A DNA stretch of 64,000 nucleotides from the NCBI GenBank assembly GCA_021647365.1, contig JAKIUW010000002.1, positions 62,001 to 126,000 of the forward strand. Direction: 5' to 3'. The position numbers were made by a program, and so were the translations under genes. Positions within the stretch are counted from its first letter, which is position 1; each line of letters opens with the position of its first letter. Source of the DNA: Cocleimonas sp. GTDB taxonomy: Bacteria; Pseudomonadota; Gammaproteobacteria; Thiotrichales; Thiotrichaceae. Of the stretch, positions 53,614-60,534 are shown one piece after another. Under the pieces are notes generated by a model. It was not told where the DNA came from and searched no databases. It saw only the letters and a program-made list of their open reading frames with translations.

Positions 53614-54876
53614 TCAACCTCTCAAACTCAAGCCACGCGCCAAGCGTGACTGACGATAATTAACGCCCATGCTTTGTCGCGTAAATAACTTTCGCAGTGG
53701 CGGCAAACGATCAACCGCCAACAACCCCCCCGCGCGCGCATGACCTAATAAGAAATTATCATTTGAGAATAATCTTACCAATGAGTCGGTGTAGCGTACC
53801 GTAGTTTTTACATCACCTGCTCGTTGTGTTTCATAGGCTTGCAGTAATTCATCATCACCCAAATCATCAGCGTGTTTAGCAATTAAATCCGCAAGTACGG
53901 CAATATCTCGCAGTGCCAAATTCAAACCTTGCCCGGCAACAGGGTGCATGGTGTGCGATGCGTTACCGATGATAACAGTGTGTGGTGCGGTATTTTTATC
54001 CGATGTGACCAGCGCTAGTGGAAAGCTAGAACGCTTGCCTACTTTGGTAAATTTTCCTAAACGGTAGCCGAATTCATCGCCCAACTTTTTGAGAAATCCT
54101 TCATCATCCAACGCCAACGTATCGTCTAAACCTGTCGTACCATTTTTTGTATCATGCGTCCAAACCAGCGAACAGCGATTATCTGAAAGTGGCAATAATG
54201 CAATCGGCCCACTATCAGCAAAGCGTTCAAATGCTTGGTTTTGGTGTGGCTTTTCTGTTGAGACATTCGCAACCACTGCTGCTTGATGGTAATCCGAGCG
54301 TTTTATACCGATGCCTGCAAGCTCTCTAATTTTTGATTGTGTGCCATCTGCTGCCACCAGTAATTTTGTGGTTAGCGCGGTTTCTTTTTTATCTTTGAGA
54401 AGCGTAACTAGCAAACCGTCTTCGGTTTCTTGTGTTGCGGTTACGCTAGCGGGGATGATTTGATCAATATCGCTATCAGCCAACGTCTCATAAAGTTGCT
54501 TACCGAGTATACGGCTTTCGACTAAATAACCCAGCGCAGGGACTTTTTCTTCTATCGCGCTTAAACGTGTTGCGCCAAAATGCCCGCGGTCAGAAACGTG
54601 TATTTTTTGGATAGAAGTGGTTTTAGATTCTAGTTCGTCCCATAAGCCCATACCTGCAAATATTCTGCTTGAGCCATACGACAGTGCGATGGAGCGATCA
54701 TCATAGGAAGGTTGTTCTGCCATGCCAAACTCAAATGCATCGACCAAACCCACTTTAAGTTTAAGTGGCGCTATTGTTAGTGGCAGTAAGGCAACCGCCA
54801 AACTTGCGCCGACCATGCCACCACCTACGATGAGGACATCGTAATCTGTTTTTGATTTGTTGTGCTTCTTTGCCAT
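53614..54876 (-). CDS. ubiH: 2-octaprenyl-6-methoxyphenol hydroxylase-like
   Basis: 420 residues. LIVGGGMVGASLAVALLPL, RSIALSYGSSRIFAG, VAADGTQSKIRELAG, and VIIGNASHTMHPVAGQGLNL (GNASHT in place of GDAAHT) give the UbiH pattern. It hydroxylates the ring in ubiquinone biosynthesis. It follows pepP in the conserved ygfB-pepP-ubiH-ubiI order. A paired C-tract repeat and the small DUF6434 gene now separate it from pepP. Confidence 0.9.
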   Translation of the reverse strand: MAKKHNKSKTDYDVLIVGGGMVGASLAVALLPLTIAPLKLKVGLVDAFEFGMAEQPSYDDRSIALSYGSSRIFAGMGLWDELESKTTSIQKIHVSDRGHFGATRLSAIEEKVPALGYLVESRILGKQLYETLADSDIDQIIPASVTATQETEDGLLVTLLKDKKETALTTKLLVAADGTQSKIRELAGIGIKRSDYHQAAVVANVSTEKPHQNQAFERFADSGPIALLPLSDNRCSLVWTHDTKNGTTGLDDTLALDDEGFLKKLGDEFGYRLGKFTKVGKRSSFPLALVTSDKNTAPHTVIIGNASHTMHPVAGQGLNLALRDIAVLADLIAKHADDLGDDELLQAYETQRAGDVKTTVRYTDSLVRLFSNDNFLLGHARAGGLLAVDRLPPLRKLFTRQSMGVNYRQSRLARGLSLRG

Positions 54877-54902
54877 ATTTGTGTGCTTTTAAATACTATC
54901 TC

Positions 54903-54973
54903 AAAGCACACCCCCCCACTTTTACATGACACTTACACCATTACTAAACATCATGTAAAAGTGGGGGGGTGTG
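54903..54973. repeat. C-tract repeat copy 16 (inverted pair)
   Basis: C-rich arm from 54903, G-rich arm ending at 54973, with a 16-bp loop. It lies between ubiH and the DUF6434 gene and splits the operon. Confidence 0.93.
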
Positions 54974-55027
54974 AATCTATACAATCAATATCATACTACT
55001 TTATTGCTTTGGTAATTGCCTACTCTC

Positions 55028-55219
55028 TCACTCAGATGCGGCATCACCCATAGTTTTCTCCTGATTTTCTTTCAACCATTGCATAAAATCACGATTAAAC
55101 TTGAATTGATCCCCACAAACGGACTTGAAGAATCTACGCACATTTTGCGTATTTTTATACGAATTATTTATTGGGGTGTTTTTCGTAATTGTATCTTTGT
55201 GCCAATCGAATTTTTCCAT
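55028..55219 (-). CDS. Small DUF6434-like protein
   Basis: 63 residues. FDWHKDTITKNTPINNSYKN followed by NVRRFFKSVCGDQFKFNRDFM and a terminal Lys/Glu-rich end closely follow the pattern I know for DUF6434 (ITxxYKNTQNVRRFF..FKF). Highly charged and soluble, function unknown; some relatives are fused to SAP domains that bind nucleic acid. Its stop lies about 50 bp before the repeat pair. No clear ribosome-binding site. Confidence 0.7.
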   Translation of the reverse strand: MEKFDWHKDTITKNTPINNSYKNTQNVRRFFKSVCGDQFKFNRDFMQWLKENQEKTMGDAASE

Positions 55220-55259
55220 AAATCAATTACCAACTCTCAAGTTCTTAATATCCGTTATT

Positions 55260-56579
55260 CTAATCCGCCATCCAAGCCTCAATATCATCCACTTCCTTGA
55301 GCAGTTCAGCAGTTAAAACCTCATTGCCACTTTCCGTAATTAATAAATCATCTTCTATACGAATACCAATATTCCACCATTTTTCATCAACGTCTTTACT
55401 CGGTGAAATATACAAGCCTGGTTCTACGGTTAGCGTCATGCCTGCTTTTAGTTCACGCCATTCGTCGTCGATTTTATAGTCGCCTACATCGTGCACATCC
55501 AGCCCTAGCCAGTGACCTGTTTTGTGCATATAAAAGGGGAAGTATTCTTTATCACCGATTAATTTATCAATACTGCCTTCAAGCAAACCAAGCTCAACTA
55601 AGCCTGTGGTAATCACGCGAACAGCGGCATCGTGTGGATCAATCCATCGGTTGCCTGGTTTACATTGTTCAATTGCGGCGTATTGAGCATCCAGCACCAC
55701 TTGATAAAGTTGGCGTTGCGCATCGGTAAATTTTCCATTGGTTGGGAATGTACGTGTGATGTCGCTGGCATAGCCTTGGTTTTCTGCGCCTGCATCAATT
55801 AGCAGAAGCTCGTTGTCTTTAAGCACGTCGTTATTTTCAACGTAATGCAAAATACAGCCCCATTCGCCACCGCCAACAATCGTGGTGTAAGCCGCATCCA
55901 TACCTGCTTTTTTAAATTCGTGCAGGTATTCGGCTTCGATTTCATATTCCATCATGCCTGCGTTACAAGCTTTCATCGCGCGTTGATGCGCCCTCACTGA
56001 CACTGCACCAGCATCGCGCATTAACTGTTGTTCTTGTGGGGATTTGAATAATCGCATTTCGTGTAAAAATACATCCAAGGAAACAAATTCATGTGGCGCT
56101 TGAACGCCATTACGCACCTTGGCGCGCAATGAATTTACCCATGAAATTACCTGCTTATCAAAGTCAGGATTATTGCCGACACTGTAAAAAACCTTGCTAC
56201 GATTTTCCATCAAGCTTGGCAAAATATCATCAATATCATCAATCGGGAAAGCATCATCCGCGTTGTAATCCTCCACCGCACCATCCAAGCCGACCATGCG
56301 CCCCGTCCACTGCTCCGTTTTCGGGTCTTTCTCACGGCAGAATAAAATGTACTCACTCTCCTCACGCCCTGGCAAAATAACGGCGACAGATTTTGGCTCG
56401 TTAAAACCGGTGAGGTATAAGAAATCGCTGTTCTGGCGAAACGCAAATTCAGCATCGCTGTTGCGGTATTTAACCTCAGAAGAAGGAATAATGGCGATAG
56501 AATTTTTGCCAATCTTTTCCATCAAAGCTTTACGGCGCTGGATAAATTCTTCGGGGGTAATTTTTGCTAACTCTTTCAT
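55260..56579 (-). CDS. pepP: Xaa-Pro aminopeptidase
   Basis: 439 residues of the pita-bread metalloprotease fold. Metal ligands in LLIDAGAENQGYASDITRTF (two Asp), HKTGHWLGLDVHD (His), TLTVEPGLYI (Glu) and RIEDDLLIT (Glu). It removes N-terminal residues before proline. The frame stays open 42 bp upstream to 56621, but those codons come from the left terminal repeat of the GxxExxY cassette, and MKELAKITPEEF at 56579, with AGAGAA before it, is the family start. So the cassette replaced the original upstream sequence. Confidence 0.95.
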   Translation of the reverse strand: MKELAKITPEEFIQRRKALMEKIGKNSIAIIPSSEVKYRNSDAEFAFRQNSDFLYLTGFNEPKSVAVILPGREESEYILFCREKDPKTEQWTGRMVGLDGAVEDYNADDAFPIDDIDDILPSLMENRSKVFYSVGNNPDFDKQVISWVNSLRAKVRNGVQAPHEFVSLDVFLHEMRLFKSPQEQQLMRDAGAVSVRAHQRAMKACNAGMMEYEIEAEYLHEFKKAGMDAAYTTIVGGGEWGCILHYVENNDVLKDNELLLIDAGAENQGYASDITRTFPTNGKFTDAQRQLYQVVLDAQYAAIEQCKPGNRWIDPHDAAVRVITTGLVELGLLEGSIDKLIGDKEYFPFYMHKTGHWLGLDVHDVGDYKIDDEWRELKAGMTLTVEPGLYISPSKDVDEKWWNIGIRIEDDLLITESGNEVLTAELLKEVDDIEAWMAD

Positions 56580-56592
56580 AAGTTCTCTTTTT

Positions 56593-57031
56593 TTTTTGCC
56601 ACGGAATCCACAGAAGGACACGGAAAATAAAATAAATTATAAGATAATTCGTTTAACGACAGACTTAGGATAAACAAAGTTGACTAGCAACCCTATTTTT
56701 ATACCTGCAACATTCAGATAATTTAGTAACTGTGCCTCATGAACTGGCTGTAATTTTTGCACTGCCTTCAATTCTACAACAAATTCACCAACAACTATTT
56801 CTTTATAGCTCACGGCTAAAGCATGTTGTCTTTGAACTGTTAAGCCTTGATGTGTTAATTCCAACTCAAGAGCATTCTCATAAACTCTCTCGATAAAACC
56901 TGCCCCAAGTTCTCGGTAAACCTCATAAATACAACCTCTAATTTTATAAGTTAAATCCTTTTCTTGAAGCATAAATATTACCTAGTTTGTTTTTATTTTT
57001 CCGTGTCCTTTTGTGGATTCCGTGGCAAAAA
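56593..57031. mobile_element. GxxExxY cassette with inverted terminal repeats
   Basis: Two nearly identical inverted repeats of about 38 bp bound the region: TTTTTGCCACGGAATCCACA at 56593, and its complement at 57031, one mismatch (A/G) plus one extra A in the T-run. They contain loosely repeating CACGGAA/CACAGAAGGA units. Inside is one gene for a GxxExxY protein. The cassette sits between ygfB and pepP, genes that are adjacent in related bacteria. No transposase is inside and no target duplication was evident. Confidence 0.8.
56637..56972 (-). CDS. GxxExxY-family protein (PDDEXK_3-like)
   Basis: 111 residues. The signature GCIYEVYRELGAGFIERVYE (family name GxxExxY: GAGFIERVYE), followed by LELTHQGLTVQRQHALAVSY, VGEFVVELKAVQKL with the possible ELK catalytic triplet, and a terminal GLLVNFVYPK. 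All are features of this small PD-(D/E)xK-like family. Function is unproven; a nuclease is predicted from the fold. The gene is the only one in the inverted-repeat cassette, which suggests the protein moves or maintains it. Confidence 0.92.
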   Translation of the reverse strand: MLQEKDLTYKIRGCIYEVYRELGAGFIERVYENALELELTHQGLTVQRQHALAVSYKEIVVGEFVVELKAVQKLQPVHEAQLLNYLNVAGIKIGLLVNFVYPKSVVKRIIL

Positions 57032-57036
57032 GTCTT

Positions 57037-57594
57037 TTAATGAACAACGCTTGACTGCTTGATTGGTTGTAGCTCTTCATTAATCAGCAATACACCCATA
57101 CGGATGTATTCTCTTATTTCTTCAAAGGCTTCTTCTGATTCATCTTCATCACCAAGGTCAAAATCGCCTGCTGTACCTATCTCAGTAAAGTCAGCCATTA
57201 ATTCGCGGGAGTCTTCTGGTAACTTGCTGGTATCGCTGATGCCTGCCATCGTTGTGCCAACGATAAATCCACTGCACCATTGTTGCAAAGCCGTTACGCG
57301 CGGATATAAATCCTCATCTTCTTCAGGTAGCAGCAAGTCAAAACCGAGGTTTGAATCTTGAAGTTGGCTTTTGGTCAGGTCAAATAGCTTACCCGAGAGT
57401 TCAATCGCTTCACCTTGCTTGGTAGCATGAGTACTATCGGTGGCATCAATCTCACCAAAAATCATTTTAACCCATGAGATTTTATCTGCACTGGTGTTCA
57501 CCACAAGCATTCCACAAGCAATCGCCTGTGCTTCTGCCGCGTTGTAATCTGCCTCTGCTTCTTGCAGGGCAATGTCTAAATCAAAATTTTCCAT
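57037..57594 (-). CDS. ygfB: YgfB/UPF0149 family protein
   Basis: 186 residues. All-helical UPF0149 family: FDLDIALQEAEADYNAAEAQ, acidic middle LLPEEDEDLYPRVTALQQWC, and C-terminal EIREYIRMGVLLINEEL. YgfB regulates gene expression in Pseudomonas and is conserved beside pepP. The frame extends to 57639 through repeat sequence (GGCAFHYIG), but the family start MENFDLDI at 57594 is preferred. Separated from pepP here by the GxxExxY cassette. Confidence 0.9.
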   Translation of the reverse strand: MENFDLDIALQEAEADYNAAEAQAIACGMLVVNTSADKISWVKMIFGEIDATDSTHATKQGEAIELSGKLFDLTKSQLQDSNLGFDLLLPEEDEDLYPRVTALQQWCSGFIVGTTMAGISDTSKLPEDSRELMADFTEIGTAGDFDLGDEDESEEAFEEIREYIRMGVLLINEELQPIKQSSVVH

Positions 57595-57622
57595 GGCCGC
57601 TATTCTAGCGCCTATATAATGA

Positions 57623-57678
57623 AAAGCACACCCCCCCACTTTTACAGCATGTTTATAAACATACTGTAAAAGTGGGGG
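57623..57678. repeat. C-tract repeat copy 17 (inverted pair, G-arm shortened)
   Basis: C-rich arm is full length, G-rich arm has only five Gs and breaks off at GGGGGATTAAGG, directly inside the frame of the toxin-like gene. The ATG/CAT ends carry an extra palindrome CAGCATGTTTATAAACATACTG. Confidence 0.9.
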
Positions 57679-58350
57679 ATTAAGGAAGTTATTAAAAGAG
57701 CAGGGAAAAAAGTAGTCACTGAAGTCAAAGAAGTCGTTAAGGAAGAAATAACCGTTTTAGGAGTAACGGCGGTGGCTACTGTTGCAGGGACGTTTATTAC
57801 AAGACCGGATATTGAGTGTGGAAGTGTGGGTTCTTTTCAGTCAGAAAGTGCCACTAAAAATGCCACTGACACCGAAAAGAACGAGAATATGGAGCGTGAT
57901 CATATTCCACAAAGTAAGTATATGGTAAAAAAGATACAGAAGACACAAGCATACAAGTCTATAGTTAAGGTAAAAGGTAAGTCACCAACGCAAATAAGAA
58001 CATGTGTAGACAATGCAGTGGTTAATAGAGCGCCAACAATAGCATTACCTGTCGACATGCATGCAGCAGGTCGAACCGGTGGAAGTAAAGGGAGAGATAC
58101 ATGGAAAGGCGACATGAAATCGACACCCAAGCAGGTGGCAGATCAAGATATTAAAGAATACAGGCGTTTATTAAAAGGAGAGAATTTAGCCCCTGATGAA
58201 AAAGAAGTGATGGATAAGGTCAGCGATGATTGTAAAAAGGATATAGAGAAAGGCCTACAAAAAATGGAAAAAGAAAAATTTAATAATTTTTTCAAAAAAG
58301 TAATTGATAAATGTAAACAACCCGTAAAAACAAAGAGAAAAAGAAAATGA
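57679..58350 (+). pseudogene. Nuclease-like polymorphic toxin tip, 5'-truncated at a repeat
   Basis: The frame is open from 57670, right after the repeat arm, with a GTG at 57772 as first possible start (192 residues). The N-terminal part (VIKRAGKKVVTEVKEVVKEE and VTAVATVAGTF) looks like the internal linker of a larger RHS/polymorphic toxin. MERDHIPQSKY then VDNAVVNRAPTIALPVDMHA resemble the DH-P-S..N..H pattern of HNH-type toxin nucleases. C-terminus is Lys-rich. The parent gene is missing, so this is a cut-off tip. The next gene overlaps it by 4 bp. Confidence 0.6.
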
Positions 58351-58841
58351 AATTAAACGGAAATGACATTATGGCTTTAATCGGTTTGCCAGAATCTGAT
58401 GACAGTGTCTTAGATTTGATTGAGGCATTAGGTGTGGAGCGTCCCGTCGCTAATGAATACGGTAATTCTGAAGGCATAGATTTGGAAGACACACTGGGAC
58501 TTTCTTTAGGTTTTAGTCAAGAGCGTGTGACGGCAAAACAGAAAAAAGACCCTGCAGGTGGATTTTATCTAGATATAATCGACTTTCTCTATACCTTTGA
58601 GACCTTACCTTTTGGCATTGATGCCGATGATAACCTTTTGACGGTTGCTAAAAAAATTGGCAACCCTGTTATTTATAAACCGACAGATAAAGAAGATAAT
58701 AGCCGATACTGGGTGGATAAAGAAAAAGGATATAGAATGCAAATTTTATTTGAAGATGAAAAGTTTGAAGAAGTTTATGGGGTAGTATTTTATACTTATC
58801 GACCCCCGTCTACTTTTGATTGGATAATAGATGAAAAATAA
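58347..58841 (+). CDS. Candidate immunity protein (DUF6392-like)
   Basis: 164 residues, acidic, starts in the ATGA overlap with the toxin tip, the usual immunity position. KLNGNDIMALIGLPESDDSV and the central EDTLGLSLGFSQERVTAKQ with DIIDFLYTFETLPFGI resemble the immunity-like DUF6392 family as I remember it; that assignment is tentative. No signal or membrane segment. Likely binds and blocks the toxin domain. Confidence 0.55.
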   Translation: MKLNGNDIMALIGLPESDDSVLDLIEALGVERPVANEYGNSEGIDLEDTLGLSLGFSQERVTAKQKKDPAGGFYLDIIDFLYTFETLPFGIDADDNLLTVAKKIGNPVIYKPTDKEDNSRYWVDKEKGYRMQILFEDEKFEEVYGVVFYTYRPPSTFDWIIDEK

Positions 58842-58873
58842 AAAACCATTTTTAATTGATTTAAGGACAGTTT

Positions 58874-59830
58874 ATGACTAAGCAAAGAGATAAACGCTTA
58901 GAGGAAATGGGAAAAAAAATTCCTTTAGGCTATCCTCAACGCAAGGGCTATGTTTTTAAATATAGCAATGACTTTGAAACTTCTTCTTTTCCTCAAACGT
59001 TTATAAAGCGGTTTTTAGATGACGGTTATGGTGGCTTTGGGTTTTTTCCAGGTAGCTGTGAAAACCTGACTCGCTATTCATTATACCGTGCGATTTATGC
59101 CGCTGAAATCTTGGATGACAAAGCATTAGCTGTGGAAGAGCTATCCAGAGCGGGCTATTATGGCTATATGGGAGTTCATGTGAGTGCTATCGGGTGTGGC
59201 TTTAATATTGAGTATATGCCTTTTATAGAAATGAACTTGGCAACAGAGTTATTTTTTGCCCCTGTGTTAATGAATGACTGGAGCAAGGCAGACAAAGTTG
59301 CCGTTGATTTAATTGACTCTCTCAATGCCAAAGCTTGCATTATTACCCGCGGACAGCCTGATCTGGAGGCTCATCCCCTTTGGTTTATATTAAAAATGTA
59401 CAGTCAGCTTATCAATAAACCCATTGATGCAAGAAAGCCATTTCATCCCAAAGATTTTGAAGCCTATGACAATGTGATAGAAAAATGGGACACAGATGAT
59501 TTGGTTGAAGTTGAAAAAATGAGTTATTTGCTGATGGATATGCATTATGAAATTTACCGATCAGATAAAGGTTCCCGAACGTTTTTAGCGACATTCCCTT
59601 ATGAAGTTATAGTCTGGCTTAAATTAAGAGAAAGAAAAGGACTGGCTAACCCCAGCAGCTTGTCTCATCCCTTTATGAAGCAAAAAATAATGCAGCTCAT
59701 TTTAACGTCAAAAGAACGGTTTCCCCCTCCGGCAACGTTACCTTTTGCAAGTAGATTATTCAAGGGGTTGAAAAAAGAATACAGCACTATTGATATACCT
59801 GGTGATTTAGATTTATTTTGTGATAATTAA
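58874..59830 (+). CDS. Hypothetical, possible second immunity protein
   Basis: 318 residues, no signal peptide. Alpha-rich by composition, with SLYRAIYAAEILDDKALAVE and PYEVIVWLKLRERKGLANPS. It follows the DUF6392-like gene after 32 bp with a clear AAGGAC before the ATG, so it may belong to the same toxin-immunity cluster. The pattern loosely recalls PoNi-type DUF1910/DUF1911 immunity proteins, but no diagnostic motif was seen. Function unknown. Confidence 0.5.
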   Translation: MTKQRDKRLEEMGKKIPLGYPQRKGYVFKYSNDFETSSFPQTFIKRFLDDGYGGFGFFPGSCENLTRYSLYRAIYAAEILDDKALAVEELSRAGYYGYMGVHVSAIGCGFNIEYMPFIEMNLATELFFAPVLMNDWSKADKVAVDLIDSLNAKACIITRGQPDLEAHPLWFILKMYSQLINKPIDARKPFHPKDFEAYDNVIEKWDTDDLVEVEKMSYLLMDMHYEIYRSDKGSRTFLATFPYEVIVWLKLRERKGLANPSSLSHPFMKQKIMQLILTSKERFPPPATLPFASRLFKGLKKEYSTIDIPGDLDLFCDN

Positions 59831-59884
59831 GCTGTTGTTTGGCTGGTTAACTCACACCCTTTCCTTGTATCGTTTATTATCGTT

Positions 59885-59985
59885 CCCATGCTCCCGCGTG
59901 GGAATGCAGTTTATGACGTTTTTCGACATAGGACGCGGAGCGCCCCTGTATGAATTTCCACGCAGGAACATGGAAACTATTAATT
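59885..59985. repeat. Palindromic repeat (GTTCCCATGCTCCCGCGTGG type)
   Basis: GTTCCCATGCTCCCGCGTGG at about 59891 faces CCACGCAGGAACATGGAAAC at about 59959, with an inner GACGCGGAGCGCC. It resembles a widespread gammaproteobacterial intergenic palindrome. It accounts for the 59831-60068 gap; nothing else was seen there. Confidence 0.75.
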
Positions 59986-60068
59986 ACAAAAATAAATTAT
60001 ATCTTTCTCTCTTTTAAAAAAATTCCTGAGAATGCTGTGATCCAATAATTATAGGGTCATCTCTTTTG

Positions 60069-60431
60069 CTATCCATGCGCAACGGTACTAATGACCTTTG
60101 TCATACCTGATTTCTTCACTAAGCTGTCCATCATTACAATTAATGCCTTCTGATCTTCATCGGGTAAGGTGTTACATTGCTCACAAAGTTGGCGTAGTTC
60201 ATAGTTCCTGATCTTTAAATCTTCTGAGGGTTCTTGCCTTCCAGCTAATGCATCCAAAGTCACTTGAAGGCTATCGGCAATCTTTACGACAGTATCAAAA
60301 TGCGGCACATTGCCACCTTTCTCCCAGCGATTGTAAACCCGCGGACTCACTTCTAGTAATTCTGCGAGCCGTGCTTGCGTGATGTTTCTCGCCTGTCTAA
60401 GCAATTGCAGACGATCAGAAAATATCGACAT
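60069..60431 (-). CDS. XRE-family HTH transcriptional regulator
   Basis: About 120 residues. N-terminal HTH: FSDRLQLLRQARNITQARLA, VSPRVYNRWEKGGNVPHFDT, typical of Cro/C1 repressors. C-terminal helical part with LPDEDQKALIVMMDSLVKK probably mediates oligomerisation. ATG at 60431 (MSIFSDRL) fits the domain; upstream TTG/ATG starts would add about 19 residues. It sits just downstream of kpsC on the same strand; whether it controls the capsule genes is unknown. Confidence 0.85.
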   Translation of the reverse strand: MSIFSDRLQLLRQARNITQARLAELLEVSPRVYNRWEKGGNVPHFDTVVKIADSLQVTLDALAGRQEPSEDLKIRNYELRQLCEQCNTLPDEDQKALIVMMDSLVKKSGMTKVISTVAHG

Positions 60432-60534
60432 ATCCAAATCTTGTATCTGATAATGAGTTTGAATTGTCATTGTAAGGGGAGTGTGCAATTGATATTTAAT
60501 TTAGAAGTTTTTATCGAGGAAAGAGGGTTAGAGC

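Noticed and set aside
54862..55316. Plus-strand frames around the ubiH-DUF6434 spacer and opposite the DUF6434 gene
   Set aside because: They consist of repeat peptides (KHTPPLLHD) or the antisense of a gene with family support on the minus strand.
17945..57678. C-tract repeat set as a CRISPR array
   Set aside because: Copies are scattered kilobases apart in both orientations with no regular spacers, and no cas gene is present.
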